DNA of 44,794 nucleotides from Gammaproteobacteria bacterium (GCA_028821405.1 JAPPGK010000020.1:1-44794), one strand, 5' to 3'; shown: positions 17,782 to 27,053, counted from the stretch's first letter. Notes: a model not told the origin generated them from the letters alone. Translations and numbers: made by a program.

Positions 17782-18813
17782 TTGGACCCCTTCAGCCAGG
17801 GCGCGCTCGGGGCGGCGGCGTCCACGACCGTGGCCGGCACCCAGAGGTTGCGCGCATTTGCCGTGCTCGGCTGTATCGCGGGCATGGCGCCCGACCTCGA
17901 CATCCTGATTGGATCCTCGACCGACCCGTTGCTGTTCCTCGAATACCACCGGCAATTCACGCATGCACTGGTGTTCATTCCCGTCGGCGCGGGGTTCGTC
18001 GCCTTGGCATTGCACTGGCCGGTGCGCCATGTGCTTCGACCAGTTGAGACCTACCTCGCGTGCGCCGTGGGCTACACCACCCACGGCCTCTTGGACGCCT
18101 GCACCTCCTACGGCACGCAGTTGATGTGGCCGTTCTCGGACGTTCGGGTTGCCTGGAACAACGTCTCGGTGGTCGATCCGTTGTTCACCTTGCCGCTCGT
18201 CGCCTTCGTTGTCGTGGCGGTCGTGAAACGCCGCCGTGGGTTTGCGGCGATCGGATTGGCATGGGCGGCGGGCTACCTGCTCCTCGGCGTCGTTCAAACC
18301 CAGCGTGTGGAGGCGGCGGGTGCCGCCATGGCCGCGGTTCGAGGACACGAGGCTGAACGTCTGACCGTCAAGGCGGGCTTCGGCAATCTACTGGTCTGGA
18401 AGGTGATCTACGAGTCGGGTGGGCACTACTACGTGGATGCCGTTCGGGCTGGGCTCGAGATCGCGGTCTGTCCGGGCGCCAGCGTCCCGGCATTGGCGCT
18501 TCGCCGGGACCTTCCCTGGCTCGACGCCAACAGTGTGCAGGCCCGAGACGTCGAGCGATTCCGATGGTTTTCGGACAACTACCTGGCGCTGGATCCCGCC
18601 AATCCAGCGCGGGTCATCGATATGCGCTACTCGGTGGTGCCGAACGAGATCGAGCCGCTTTGGGGAATCGAGCTCGACCCGAATGCCGATCCGGATCAGC
18701 ACGCCGGCTTTGTCGCCACCCGGCGGACAAGCACGGACCAACGCGATGCCTACTGGCGATTGCTGACAGGGGCCGACTGCCCCGGTACGATCAAGATGCG
18801 CAGTCCACCGTAG
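17782..18813 (+). CDS. YdjM/DUF457-family membrane-bound putative metal-dependent hydrolase
   Basis: 343 residues. The family block MDPFSQGALGAA, GMAPDLDIL, YHRQFTHALVF (HRxxTH) and GYTTHGLLDACTSYGTQLMW identify the YdjM (LexA-regulated in E. coli) membrane hydrolase family. Five or so membrane segments lie in the first ~180 residues; a soluble C-terminal part (about 190-343) follows. The reaction is not established; the conserved His/Asp set suggests a metal site facing the membrane. The start is TTG 17782, 27 bases after topA; the frame upstream has no family match. Confidence 0.88.
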   Translation: MDPFSQGALGAAASTTVAGTQRLRAFAVLGCIAGMAPDLDILIGSSTDPLLFLEYHRQFTHALVFIPVGAGFVALALHWPVRHVLRPVETYLACAVGYTTHGLLDACTSYGTQLMWPFSDVRVAWNNVSVVDPLFTLPLVAFVVVAVVKRRRGFAAIGLAWAAGYLLLGVVQTQRVEAAGAAMAAVRGHEAERLTVKAGFGNLLVWKVIYESGGHYYVDAVRAGLEIAVCPGASVPALALRRDLPWLDANSVQARDVERFRWFSDNYLALDPANPARVIDMRYSVVPNEIEPLWGIELDPNADPDQHAGFVATRRTSTDQRDAYWRLLTGADCPGTIKMRSPP

Positions 18814-18831
18814 AAGGAGGGTCGGGTTCGA

Positions 18832-19665
18832 GTGAAAGTCGGGATATCCCTTCCAATCCGCGAATTGCGGGACGATCTCGGCGCCGTCAAGGCGTTTGCC
18901 CAGATGGCCGACGGCTTGGGCTACACGCACCTACGGGTTCCCGACCAGGTGCTACGCCCTGGGAGCGGCCACTTGCACGAGCCCCTGATGGTGCTGGCCT
19001 ACGTCGCGGCGGTGACCGAACGCATCGAACTTGTGCCCTCCGTGGTCGTCACGCCGGCACGCCAGACCGTGCTGCTGGCCAAGCAGTTGGCCAGCCTCGA
19101 CGTGATGTCCGGTGGCCGCGTGCGGCTCGGCGTCGGCGTGGGCGGCAGTGCTGCCGAGTACGACGCACTTGGTGCGGACTTCCACACCCGGGGTGCGCGG
19201 TGCGAAGAACAGATCGAGCTTCTGCGCCGTCTATGGACCGAGCGGGAGGTGTCGTTTGCCGGCCGGTGGGACAAGGTGGAGGAGGGTGGTCTGGACCCAC
19301 GTCCGGAACGGCCCATACCCATCTGGATCGGTGCCAGCGGTGTTCCCGTACCTCGGATCCTGCGTCGCATAGGGCAACAAGCGGACGGTTGGTTCGTGCT
19401 GTGTTCGCCGGACCAATACGATCCGATCAAGGCGGAAATCGACGCCGCCGCGCAAGCCGCGGACCGTGACCCAACAGACATCGGTACCGAAGCCGGCGTG
19501 GCGTTGGTGGGTGCCCGTGAGGCTGAGTGGCGCGACCGAGTTGCCGGTTGGCGCGCCAAGGGCTTGAGCCACCTTTGCCTACGAACACTGGGCGGCGGCT
19601 TGGACGCTGGCGGACACATGTTGGTCGCCCGACGGGCGATCGAGGAACTTGCGCCCGCGGATTGA
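18832..19665 (+). CDS. LLM-class (luciferase-like) flavin/F420-dependent oxidoreductase
   Basis: 277 residues, TIM-barrel luciferase-like fold. MKVGISLPIRELRDDL, GYTHLRVPDQVL, TERIELVPSVVVTPARQTVL, LAKQLASLDVMSGGRVRLGV with GVGGSAAEYDALGADF, and PIPIWIGASGVPVPRILRRI are family blocks. The subgroup resembles proteins annotated as F420-dependent. Whether this cell makes F420 cannot be seen here, and FMN is equally possible. GTG 18832 is eleven bases after AAGGAGG, which itself directly follows the previous stop. Confidence 0.88.
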   Translation: MKVGISLPIRELRDDLGAVKAFAQMADGLGYTHLRVPDQVLRPGSGHLHEPLMVLAYVAAVTERIELVPSVVVTPARQTVLLAKQLASLDVMSGGRVRLGVGVGGSAAEYDALGADFHTRGARCEEQIELLRRLWTEREVSFAGRWDKVEEGGLDPRPERPIPIWIGASGVPVPRILRRIGQQADGWFVLCSPDQYDPIKAEIDAAAQAADRDPTDIGTEAGVALVGAREAEWRDRVAGWRAKGLSHLCLRTLGGGLDAGGHMLVARRAIEELAPAD

Positions 19666-19675
19666 GTGTTCCTGT

Positions 19676-20845
19676 ATGAGCGGGTCTGGCAATTTCGGCA
19701 CGGTTGGCACGCTTCTCCTGGCGCTTTCCGCCTGTCAGACCCCCGTGGGGTTGCACGATGGTCTTCCGCCGGAGTCCGAACTGTTGTCGGGCAAGGCCAT
19801 CTTCGGCGAGGAGGTGTCGAGTTCGGAGCTTCCAGATCTCGACATCGTAGCCACCAGCGACGCCATGCGCGCCTTCGTCGCCGACGTTCGCGATGTGCCC
19901 AACGAGGCGATCCGGTTCGACCGGTTGCTCGACAGGATGCGGGCGGGCGGCTACGTACCGAGCGGCTACGATCCGTACGTGAATCTGACGGCCCGGGAAG
20001 CCTTCGCCGAGAAGCGCGGGAACTGCCTGTCCTACACGAACCTGTTCATCGCGCTGGCCCGGGAGACAGGTCTGGATGCGAGATACCAAGTCGTCGACGT
20101 ACCGCCCGATTACGACAGCATCAATGACATGGTCGTGCTCATAAGGCATGTCAACGCCCGGGTGGAGCACATACCCGGGCGCGGGGCGGTCAGCGTGGAG
20201 TTCAGCGGCGAGTACGCCAGCGGCATCCATGACCGACGCGTTGTGGATGACCGGTTCGCCCTAGGGCTGCACTACAACAATCTGGCCTTTTCCGGCGACA
20301 GGGCCGCGAACGACCGCTCGGCGTTTGTCTACCTTCGCAAGGCGATCGAGCAGGCACCCGAACACCCTGACTTCTGGACCAATCTAGGTGTGCTCTACGC
20401 CCGGGGCGGGCACTTCGAACAGGCAATCGCGAGTTACCGTCGGGCGTTGGGCCGCGACAGCAACCACCGCGGCGCGATCCGTGGGCTGGCGAACGCCTAC
20501 GGGGCGCTCGGAAAGGCGGCAACGGCGCAGTTTTATCAACGGCGCATGGCGCACTCGCGGACCCGGGATGCCTACGCCTACTACACCCTGGCACGACGTG
20601 CCTACCTGGCCGAAGCGCCTGGCGAGTCTCTGGAACTGGTGTCGCGCGCGATTCGCCTGCATCGTAGGGACCACCGCTTCCACCTACTTGCGGGTGAACT
20701 CCACACCCGACTTGGCGATACGGTGGCAGCCAACGAGAGCTTCAAGCGGGCTGGCCAAGTCGCGCGGTCCAACGCGAGCCGGACGCGCCACCGATTGGAG
20801 CGACACTATCCGCGCGCGACGGTGTATTCGCTCCACCACCTGTAG
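19676..20845 (+). CDS. Lipoprotein with transglutaminase-like and TPR domains
   Basis: 389 residues. The N-terminus VGTLLLALSAC is a lipobox with Cys20 as the acylation site. A transglutaminase-like core lies at about 110-175: KRGNCLSYTNLFIALARETG with the nucleophile Cys, then RHVNARVE with a candidate His. From about 205 onward there are tetratricopeptide repeats (AFVYLRKAIEQAPEHPDFWT, LGVLYARGGHFEQAIASYRR, LANAYGALGKAATAQFYQRR). It probably sits on the periplasmic face of a membrane and handles a peptide or protein partner. ATG 19676 is 10 bases after the LLM gene stop. Confidence 0.88.
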   Translation: MSGSGNFGTVGTLLLALSACQTPVGLHDGLPPESELLSGKAIFGEEVSSSELPDLDIVATSDAMRAFVADVRDVPNEAIRFDRLLDRMRAGGYVPSGYDPYVNLTAREAFAEKRGNCLSYTNLFIALARETGLDARYQVVDVPPDYDSINDMVVLIRHVNARVEHIPGRGAVSVEFSGEYASGIHDRRVVDDRFALGLHYNNLAFSGDRAANDRSAFVYLRKAIEQAPEHPDFWTNLGVLYARGGHFEQAIASYRRALGRDSNHRGAIRGLANAYGALGKAATAQFYQRRMAHSRTRDAYAYYTLARRAYLAEAPGESLELVSRAIRLHRRDHRFHLLAGELHTRLGDTVAANESFKRAGQVARSNASRTRHRLERHYPRATVYSLHHL

Positions 20846-20960
20846 GGGCGGACCTGAACGCCCGTGGGCGCCGGTCTCAACGCGCCCTTGGGGGGCAGTC
20901 GCCAGGACCAACGGGCTGCCGGCACGGGAGAGGAGCCTGTCCCCAACGCGCCCGTGTTCC
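20846..20960. repeat. GC-rich dispersed repeat between convergent genes
   Basis: The sequence begins TGTAGGGGCGGACC at the lipoprotein stop and contains AACGCCCGTGGGCGCCGG, CAACGCGCCC (twice) and GAGGAGCCTGTCCCC, all wording shared with the other GTAGGGG-type repeats. It separates two convergent genes and may act as a bidirectional transcription barrier; no T-rich tract is present. Confidence 0.5.
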
Positions 20961-20972
20961 GGCGACAACGCG

Positions 20973-22013
20973 TTACGCCAACCACTTCTCCGTCGGCGCG
21001 AAGTCATCGATGCCGACCTGTGCGCGCAGTTCGACGGAAGCGTTTGCGGTGCGCGTGTCCAGCCGGATGCCGATGGCATCGGCGACCCGTGTAATGCCGT
21101 TGAAGCCGGAGGCGACCAAGATCGCATCGCGTGTCGCGTCAGGGCCCATCGAATCGATGCCTTGCTGGCGTAGCACCTTCACTTCCTCCCAGCGCCAGCC
21201 GGCGACCGCCTCGGCCAAGCCAACGAGCAATGCGCCGTGGGCAACCCCGGTGTCCCCGTCCGAACGCCCCGTGACGACGCCCAGGTCAGGCTCCGTACTA
21301 CTGCGCTTGCTGTTCCCGACACTCTCCCGGAGCGCCACCGTATGGGAGGTCGTTCAGTAGAAGCACTCGTTGACCGCGGACACCCGTGCCGCCACCAGTT
21401 CGACCTGCGCCCGGTCCAGCGCGAAATGGGAATCGGGTGCCATGTAGTAGGAGCGTCCGAACGTCCCGAAAAACAGCTTGAGAGCGCTCGGCACCAGTCC
21501 GAGCGAGCGGAGGATGTTGGCGCGGCCTTGGCGAGCCAGCGGCAACCAGGCGTCGGCGTCCTCAAGGTCGTCCGAGCGCTCCAGGGTCGGCTCGCCGCCC
21601 ACGGGTTCGGGCAGGTCGGGCATGTCGAGACCGATACCCTGGGCGAAGGTGTCGACGATCACCGAACTGGCCGTGACCGCAACGAGTTCCACGTACGCCT
21701 CGGGCAGGAGCCCCAAGTCGATCACGTCGTCGAACCATCGTCGGGTAAGGCGCCCGGAGTCGTTGCGGATGGCGTGGATCGCCTCCACTGCAATGGGAGG
21801 CAGTTCGCCGTCGTCGTCGTGTTCGGCGCTGATGGGGAGCGTTGGTCCATCCCGTTCGGCGCAGAAGGCACATGTCGGTGCGGAGCGGGCAGCGCGAACG
21901 ATGGCCAGGCGATCTGCGCCGTTCCACCACGCGCCGGGTGCCGCCACGGCTTCGAGCGTCGCGTTGTGGGCGGCGGCGGTCGCCGGGTCGACGGGCAGTG
22001 CCGCTTCTGTCAC
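20973..22013 (-). CDS. Probable selenoprotein: AhpD/CMD-like peroxidase with in-frame UGA (Sec220)
   Basis: Two open frames in the same phase are separated only by TGA at 21356-21354. Reading it as Sec gives 346 residues with Cys217-Phe-Tyr-Sec220-Thr-Thr-Ser-His224, exactly the CxxCxxxH active site of the AhpD/carboxymuconolactone decarboxylase fold. Homology continues across the UGA: ELVAARVSAVNECFY before, TTSHTVALRES and FNGITRVADAIGIRLD after. The N-terminal half looks like a second, diverged copy of the fold with its own CAFC (48-51) but no following His. Such proteins reduce peroxides with a thiol/selenol pair. A SECIS-like hairpin follows the UGA at once. GTG 22013 overlaps the GST stop as GTGA. 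The alternative is a nonsense mutation of a Cys codon. Confidence 0.82.
21317..21352 (-). promoter_or_regulatory. bSECIS-like hairpin directly after the in-frame UGA
   Basis: Counting from the base after UGA on the minus strand, CGAC (2-5) pairs with GTCG (34-37), CTCCC (6-10) with GGGAG (26-30), and GG (15-16) with CC (24-25). The apical loop is UGGCGCU (17-23), with an ATAC bulge on the 5' side and AGU on the 3' side. Known bacterial SECIS elements lie immediately downstream of UGA, with a small loop about 16-37 bases away that carries a G in its first two positions; this one fits. It lies within the coding sequence. Confidence 0.65.
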
Positions 22014-22783
22014 GACGCTGCCTGTGCAGCGGCTTCCCGCGCTGCCCTGAACTTCTTGTTGGACTCGGTGGTCTGGTGGAACAGCAACTCGCGTCGGGCC
22101 TTGTCTTCCGCCTCGGTGAGTTTGCGTTGGCCGAAGTCACGCCCCACGCGACGCCCGGTTTCCACCGCGGGTCGTGAATGTATGAGGTCGATCCAGCGTT
22201 GGACGTTGGGGAACGTCTTCGCCAGGTCCTCGTCGAGCGTGCGACCGACCAGGAACGCCCAGGGGTAGCTGATGATGTCGGCGATGGTGTATTCGGGCCC
22301 GGCTAGGTACTCGTTGACGGACAACTGGGCATCCATGACCGCGGCCAGCCGGTCGACCTCGCCGACGAAGCGTTTGACGCCGTATTCCAGTTGCTTGGGG
22401 TCGTCGGCCAGGTTCCTGCCGTAGTTCTTGAAGTGGTTGGCGTTGCCCATCATGGGCCCGAGATTGGCCATCTGCCAGTGAACCCACTGCAAGGTCCTGT
22501 ATCTGCCGCGCGGGTCGGCGGGCAGGAACTTGCCGGTTTTTTCGGCGAGGTACTCAAGTATCGCGCCGGACTCGAAGATCGCTAGGGGCTCGCCCCCGCC
22601 CAAGGGGTCGTGATCGACGATCGCCGGCATCCGGTTGTTCGGCGAGATGCGCAGGAACTCGGTCTTGAACTGGTCTCCTCCGCCGATGTCGACCGGAAAG
22701 ACGTTGTATTCGAGCCCGCACTCCTCGAGCATGATGGTGATTTTCCATCCGTTGGGCGTCGGCCAGAAATGGACGTCGATCAT
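22010..22783 (-). CDS. Glutathione S-transferase family protein (YghU/YfcG-like)
   Basis: 257 residues. Thioredoxin-fold N-domain: MIDVHFWPTPNGWKITIMLE, then SPNNRMPAIVDHDP (cis-Pro region) and IFESGAILEYLAEKTGKFLP (glutathione gamma-Glu contact ES). The helical C-domain includes GPEYTIADIISYPW (N-capping box). The TPNGWK motif points to the nu-class YghU/YfcG type, which has disulfide-bond reductase and peroxidase activity. ATG 22783 follows AAGGAG; an in-frame extension to 22870 has no homology. Its TGA overlaps the selenoprotein GTG as GTGA, so the two products are probably made together. Confidence 0.93.
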   Translation of the reverse strand: MIDVHFWPTPNGWKITIMLEECGLEYNVFPVDIGGGDQFKTEFLRISPNNRMPAIVDHDPLGGGEPLAIFESGAILEYLAEKTGKFLPADPRGRYRTLQWVHWQMANLGPMMGNANHFKNYGRNLADDPKQLEYGVKRFVGEVDRLAAVMDAQLSVNEYLAGPEYTIADIISYPWAFLVGRTLDEDLAKTFPNVQRWIDLIHSRPAVETGRRVGRDFGQRKLTEAEDKARRELLFHQTTESNKKFRAAREAAAQAAS

Positions 22784-22875
22784 GTTGTCTCCTTGTTGAT
22801 CTCGGAAACGGCTGCCTGCCGAACCAGCACGAATCCCGCGTTGGCTTCGCGACATTGTAGACGGACGCACAGACT

Positions 22876-22943
22876 GTAGGGACGGGCTTGTCCCGGGTCG
22901 GCGAAATGGCTTTCCCCGGCCCGGGCGACCACGTCGCCCCTAC
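22876..22943. repeat. 68-bp imperfect palindrome with GTAGGG ends
   Basis: The element starts GTAGGGACGGGCTTGTCCCG and ends with GACCACGTCGCCCCTAC; its reverse complement begins GTAGGGGCGACGTGGTCGCC. The two arms agree at the GTAGGG ends and again at CCCGGG(T/C)CGG around a short AT-containing centre (CGAAATGGCTTT). A MITE- or REP-like unit of the family A wording. It lies between the DUF1592 gene stop (22984) and the GST start (22783), upstream of the selenoprotein operon. Confidence 0.7.
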
Positions 22944-22983
22944 GCGACTCGCTCCCTGAAGGCGCCGCGGATCCGGGAACGGG

Positions 22984-25458
22984 TCAATCGGCGGCTCGGC
23001 TATCGTATGCCGTGTCCCGCTTGCCGTCGCCCGGCGTGGCGGGGCGGCGCGTCACGAACGGATAGCTCTGGGCAACCCCGATGATGAGCGACTGGATGCG
23101 GTAGCCCTCTTCGGCAGCCGCCGAGACGATCTTGCGCACCGCCGGTGCGTCGTAGGGCTCGAGCCCCCGACCCAGCGCGTAGGTGAGAAGTTGCTCCGTG
23201 ATCGTCGTCGCGAACCGCTCCGGCTGTCGGACCAGCGCCTGCTTCAAGTCCCGGACGCCGTGGACCATCGTGCCGTCCGGCAGTAGCGCGCTGGCGTCGA
23301 TCGGATTCCATGAGTCGTCCCGTTCCCGCCAACGGCCGATGGCATCGAAGTTCTCCAATGCGAAGCCCGCCGGATCGATGAGGTTGTGACAGCTCGCGCA
23401 CGCCGGGTGGTCGCGATGTCGCTTGAGTTGCTCGCGCAGGGTCGGTGCCTTCGTGCCCGGTTTGCCGCCTTCGAGGTCGGGTACGTCGGGCGGCGGTGGG
23501 GGAGGCGGGGTGCCGAGAAGATTGGCAAGTATCCATTTCCCGCGCAGCACCGGTGAGGTTCGGTCGGCGTGGGAGGTGATCGCAAGCAGGCTGCCGTGCC
23601 CCAGGAGTCCGCCCCGGGCGCTTTGCGCCGGCAGATCGACCCGACGCAGGTCGGCGTGCTGCACGCCGGGGATACCGTAGTGATCGGCCAAACGTTTGTT
23701 GAGGAACGAGTAACGGGCGGTGAGGAGTTCCTGAACGGGACGGTCGTTGCGCAGAATGTGGTCGAAGAATCGTTCCGTTTCGGCTTGGAAGGCGTCGCGC
23801 AGCGACTCGTCATAGTGGAAACTCAGCGGCGCCGTGGGTCGATAGAACGCGAGGCTGCGCAGGTCCAGCCATTGGCTCGCGAAACTCGTCGTGAGTGCCC
23901 ACGCCTTGGGGTCCGCTAGCATGCGACGAACCTGGGCCTCGATTTGCTGCGCCGATTGCAGGCGTCCCTGTTCGGCCGCCGCGAGCAGTGCCTCGTCGGG
24001 AATGCTGCTCCACAGGTAGAACGACAACCTCGAAGCCAACTCGATGGCGTTGACCGGCCGTGGGCTTGCATCGGCGTATTGGTCGTCGGTTTCCATCCTG
24101 AACAGGAAGTGGGGGCTGACGAGGAGCCGGCGGACGGCGTAGCCGATGCCGTCGTCGAAGTCGCCGCCGCGATCCCGCGCCTCCTGGTAGGACGCCATCA
24201 GCGAGTGCAATTCGTCCCCGGCGTCGGTGCCGCGAAAGGCATGCCGGGCGAGTCGGGCAAGAATGGTCCGGGCGCACGCGGACTCCTCGGCGGCGGTCTG
24301 CGGGCGACACACGAAAAGCGACCGACGACTGGGCGTCTGGCCTGGGCCCCCCGCCTCGAAGGGTCCTTCCACGGTGATCGATTTCAGCCGCGGCACGGAA
24401 CCGCTGGCACCGGCGATTTCCCCTTCCCCGCGTTCGTTGACAAGAGGTTCCAAGAGGCCATCGACAAGGTTCAACGGCGCCTTGTAGAACCGCGCGGCCA
24501 CATCGCGTGCGCCGGCGTCGACCGGGGCTCTCACCCGCAACTTGGGCGGTTCGCGGATCTCCCGGTCGGGTTTGGCAACGGTGAAGGTTCCGATCTGGCG
24601 GCTGTCGACAGCGAGCTCGAGCCGCCGGTCCACGAGCACGGGCGTCGTTCGCCGGGCGCCGGGTCTGTTGACGGGTTCGAGGGACACGGTGAACTCGTAG
24701 ATTCCAGCGCGCGGGAAGTAGTGCCGGATCTGGGTGCCCCCCTCGGTGCCTGGAGCCGGGTCGCCTGATCGGACCCGGCGCTCCGCCTCGGTGCCGATCT
24801 GGTAGGTTCGACTGTCGAACGCCGCCGCGCTGCCCACGACCAAGCGGCTCACCGCCTTGGCGGCCGCGAGGTAGCGTTCCATCAGGAGCGGCGAGACGCG
24901 CAGGGTGCCGGCCATATTGTCGAAGCCGTGGCTCGAGTCGTCGGCGGGCAGGTAGTGGGCCGCGTCGATGTCGACATGGAGGAGATCGCGGACCGCGTTT
25001 TGGTACTCGTTGCGATTCAGACGCCGGAACACGGGCGACGGACCGGGGTCCGGGTCCGCGTCGGCTGCGCTGTCCAACTCCGTCGAGAGCCAGCGTCGAA
25101 AGCTGTCGGCGATGGGGGCTTCCGGTTGTTTCGCGTCCAGCGGCGGCATCAGCCCCGCGCGAAGCTTCACGACGACCTTCTCCCAGGTCTCGCGATGGCT
25201 GGCGACTTCCCCGAGGTCGAGATCGGCGAAAGTCGAATCCCCGTGTTCGGTGTGGCAGCGCTGGCACCGGACGTGCTGGGTCCGCTCGGTGTGACAGCTC
25301 GCGCAGTAGGTGCGGACGAAGGCCGCGGCGTTGGCAACCGGCTTGGGCGCCTCCGCCGACGGCGTGGCGAACGCGAAGTTGCCGGTCGCGGTCGCCCCGG
25401 CAAGACCGACGCAAATCGCCAACAAGCTTCGACCCCTCGTCGACAAGGTGCAGGCCAT
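22984..25458 (-). CDS. DUF1587/1592/1588/1585 c-heme protein (planctomycete-type)
   Basis: 824 residues, exported (signal-like [20 protein letters not shown]). Heme c motifs are CASCH (52-56) and CQRCH (65-69) near the N-terminus and CASCH again in [20 protein letters not shown] (DUF1588). Other family blocks are [16 protein letters not shown] (DUF1587), [20 protein letters not shown] (DUF1595), [17 protein letters not shown] (DUF1592), and [17 protein letters not shown] (DUF1585). These proteins are abundant in Planctomycetes and some marine Proteobacteria and are thought to be periplasmic redox proteins of polymer breakdown. The usual DUF1552 partner is absent here. ATG 25458 follows GAGGGAA. 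Divergent from leuC. Confidence 0.93.
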   Translation of the reverse strand: MACTLSTRGRSLLAICVGLAGATATGNFAFATPSAEAPKPVANAAAFVRTYCASCHTERTQHVRCQRCHTEHGDSTFADLDLGEVASHRETWEKVVVKLRAGLMPPLDAKQPEAPIADSFRRWLSTELDSAADADPDPGPSPVFRRLNRNEYQNAVRDLLHVDIDAAHYLPADDSSHGFDNMAGTLRVSPLLMERYLAAAKAVSRLVVGSAAAFDSRTYQIGTEAERRVRSGDPAPGTEGGTQIRHYFPRAGIYEFTVSLEPVNRPGARRTTPVLVDRRLELAVDSRQIGTFTVAKPDREIREPPKLRVRAPVDAGARDVAARFYKAPLNLVDGLLEPLVNERGEGEIAGASGSVPRLKSITVEGPFEAGGPGQTPSRRSLFVCRPQTAAEESACARTILARLARHAFRGTDAGDELHSLMASYQEARDRGGDFDDGIGYAVRRLLVSPHFLFRMETDDQYADASPRPVNAIELASRLSFYLWSSIPDEALLAAAEQGRLQSAQQIEAQVRRMLADPKAWALTTSFASQWLDLRSLAFYRPTAPLSFHYDESLRDAFQAETERFFDHILRNDRPVQELLTARYSFLNKRLADHYGIPGVQHADLRRVDLPAQSARGGLLGHGSLLAITSHADRTSPVLRGKWILANLLGTPPPPPPPDVPDLEGGKPGTKAPTLREQLKRHRDHPACASCHNLIDPAGFALENFDAIGRWRERDDSWNPIDASALLPDGTMVHGVRDLKQALVRQPERFATTITEQLLTYALGRGLEPYDAPAVRKIVSAAAEEGYRIQSLIIGVAQSYPFVTRRPATPGDGKRDTAYDSRAAD

Positions 25459-25574
25459 TCGTCCATTCCCTCGACCCTCGATACTGCGCAAACGGGGGAA
25501 CCGTTGCAACGCGTCAGCGCTCTACACACCGGCGATACGACGCCGCCGCCGAGGCTGTGGGGAATGACCCGTTG

Positions 25575-25603
25575 TTGTCTTGGGCAGGCCGCCCCCCTAA
25601 CAT
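25575..25603 (+). promoter_or_regulatory. Predicted sigma70 promoter of leuCDB
   Basis: TTGTCT (25575-25580) and TAACAT (25598-25603) are separated by exactly 17 bases, each four of six matches to consensus. A start near 25610 would leave a ~28-base leader before GTG 25638. No leader peptide rich in leucine codons was found in the 179-base divergent gap. Confidence 0.45.
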
Positions 25604-25637
25604 TCGCGCTCCTTCTAATGAGCCCACCGAGCCGACT

Positions 25638-27053
25638 GTGGCCGGACAGACCGTCTACGACAAGATCTGGGACGCCCATGTCGTCGCCGAGCGCGACGAC
25701 GGCATGACGATCCTCTACGTTGATCGACACCTGCTGCACGAGGTCACCTCGCCGCAGGCGTTCGAGGGGCTGGCGATGGCGGGGCGGGCGCCGTGGCGGG
25801 CGGACGCGAACCTGGCGACGCCCGACCACAACGTGCCGACCACGAACCGCGCCCGGGGCATCGACGGCATCGAGGATCCGGTGGCCAGGGAGCAGGTAGT
25901 CGTACTCGACGACAACTGCAAGCGGTTCGGCATCGAGCAGTTCGAGATGACAGACCGGCGCCAGGGCATCGTCCATGTCATCGGCCCGGAGCAAGGCGCG
26001 ACCCTGCCCGGCATGACCATCGTGTGCGGTGATTCGCACACGTCCACCCACGGTGCGTTCGCCGCCCTGGCCCACGGCATCGGCACATCGGAAGTGGAGC
26101 ATGTGCTCGCCACGCAGTGCCTGGTGCAGCGCAAGAGCCGCAACATGCGCATCGTCGTGGACGGCGAACTGCCGCCGGGCACGAGCGCCAAGGACATGAT
26201 CCTCTCCATCATCCGTGCCATCGGCACCGCCGGTGCCACCGGACACGCCATCGAATACGCGGGCGACGCGGTACGGTCGCTGTCCATGGAGGCGCGGATG
26301 ACCCTGTGCAACATGTCCATCGAGGCGGGCGCCCGGGCCGGACTCGTGGCCGTGGACGATACGACGCTGGACTACGTGCATGGTCGTCCGTTCGCGCCCG
26401 TGGGCTCGATGTGGAACCGGGCCGAGGACTACTGGCGAACCCTGGTATCGGACCCGGACGCACACTTCGATTCGGAACTCGGGCTGGACGCGAACGGCAT
26501 CGTCCCGCAAGTCACGTGGGGCACTTCACCGGAACTCGTGCTCGGCATCGACGAGGAAGTCCCAGCCCCGGATGATTTTGCCGACCCCGCCAAACGCGAG
26601 CTCTGCCAGCGCGCACTCGAATACATGGACTTGGATCCCGGGACACCCATCGCGTCGGTGCCCGTCGACCGGGTGTTCATCGGCTCGTGCACCAACGGCC
26701 GCATCGAGGATCTGCGTGCCGCCGCCCGGATCCTCACCGGTCGTCGCGTCTCGCCGAGCGTCACCCAGGCAATGGCCGTACCTGGCTCGGGGTTGGTCAA
26801 GCACCAGGCCGAACAAGAGGGCCTCGATGCGATCTTCCGTGCCGCCGGCTTCGAGTGGCGCGACCCCGGCTGCTCGATGTGCCTCGCCATGAACGATGAT
26901 CGCCTCTACCCGGGGGAGCGGTCCGCCGCGACCTCCAACCGGAACTTCGAAGGTCGGCAGGGACATTTGGGTCGTACGCACCTGGTGAGCCCTGCGATGG
27001 CCGCCGCCGCCGCCGTCGAAGGCCACTTCGTCGACGTGCGGGAGTTGCTCTGA
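25638..27053 (+). CDS. leuC: 3-isopropylmalate dehydratase large subunit
   Basis: 471 residues, aconitase superfamily, leucine biosynthesis; isomerises 2- to 3-isopropylmalate with Leu[46 protein letters not shown] and [12 protein letters not shown] are canonical. The [4Fe-4S] ligands are Cys in [12 protein letters not shown] and the pair in [14 protein letters not shown] 25638 gives the standard N-terminus; the frame continues upstream without homology. The stop overlaps leuD by one base (TGATG). Confidence 0.97.
   Translation: MAGQTVYDKIWDAHVVAERDDGMTILYVDRHLLHEVTSPQAFEGLAMAGRAPWRADANLATPDHNVPTTNRARGIDGIEDPVAREQVVVLDDNCKRFGIEQFEMTDRRQGIVHVIGPEQGATLPGMTIVCGDSHTSTHGAFAALAHGIGTSEVEHVLATQCLVQRKSRNMRIVVDGELPPGTSAKDMILSIIRAIGTAGATGHAIEYAGDAVRSLSMEARMTLCNMSIEAGARAGLVAVDDTTLDYVHGRPFAPVGSMWNRAEDYWRTLVSDPDAHFDSELGLDANGIVPQVTWGTSPELVLGIDEEVPAPDDFADPAKRELCQRALEYMDLDPGTPIASVPVDRVFIGSCTNGRIEDLRAAARILTGRRVSPSVTQAMAVPGSGLVKHQAEQEGLDAIFRAAGFEWRDPGCSMCLAMNDDRLYPGERSAATSNRNFEGRQGHLGRTHLVSPAMAAAAAVEGHFVDVRELL

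Noticed and set aside
20973-21338. A separate 121-residue gene starting at GTG 21338
   Set aside because: It is in frame with the upstream 219-residue frame, lacks its own ribosome site, and begins in the middle of the conserved active-site block. Read-through of UGA explains both halves better.
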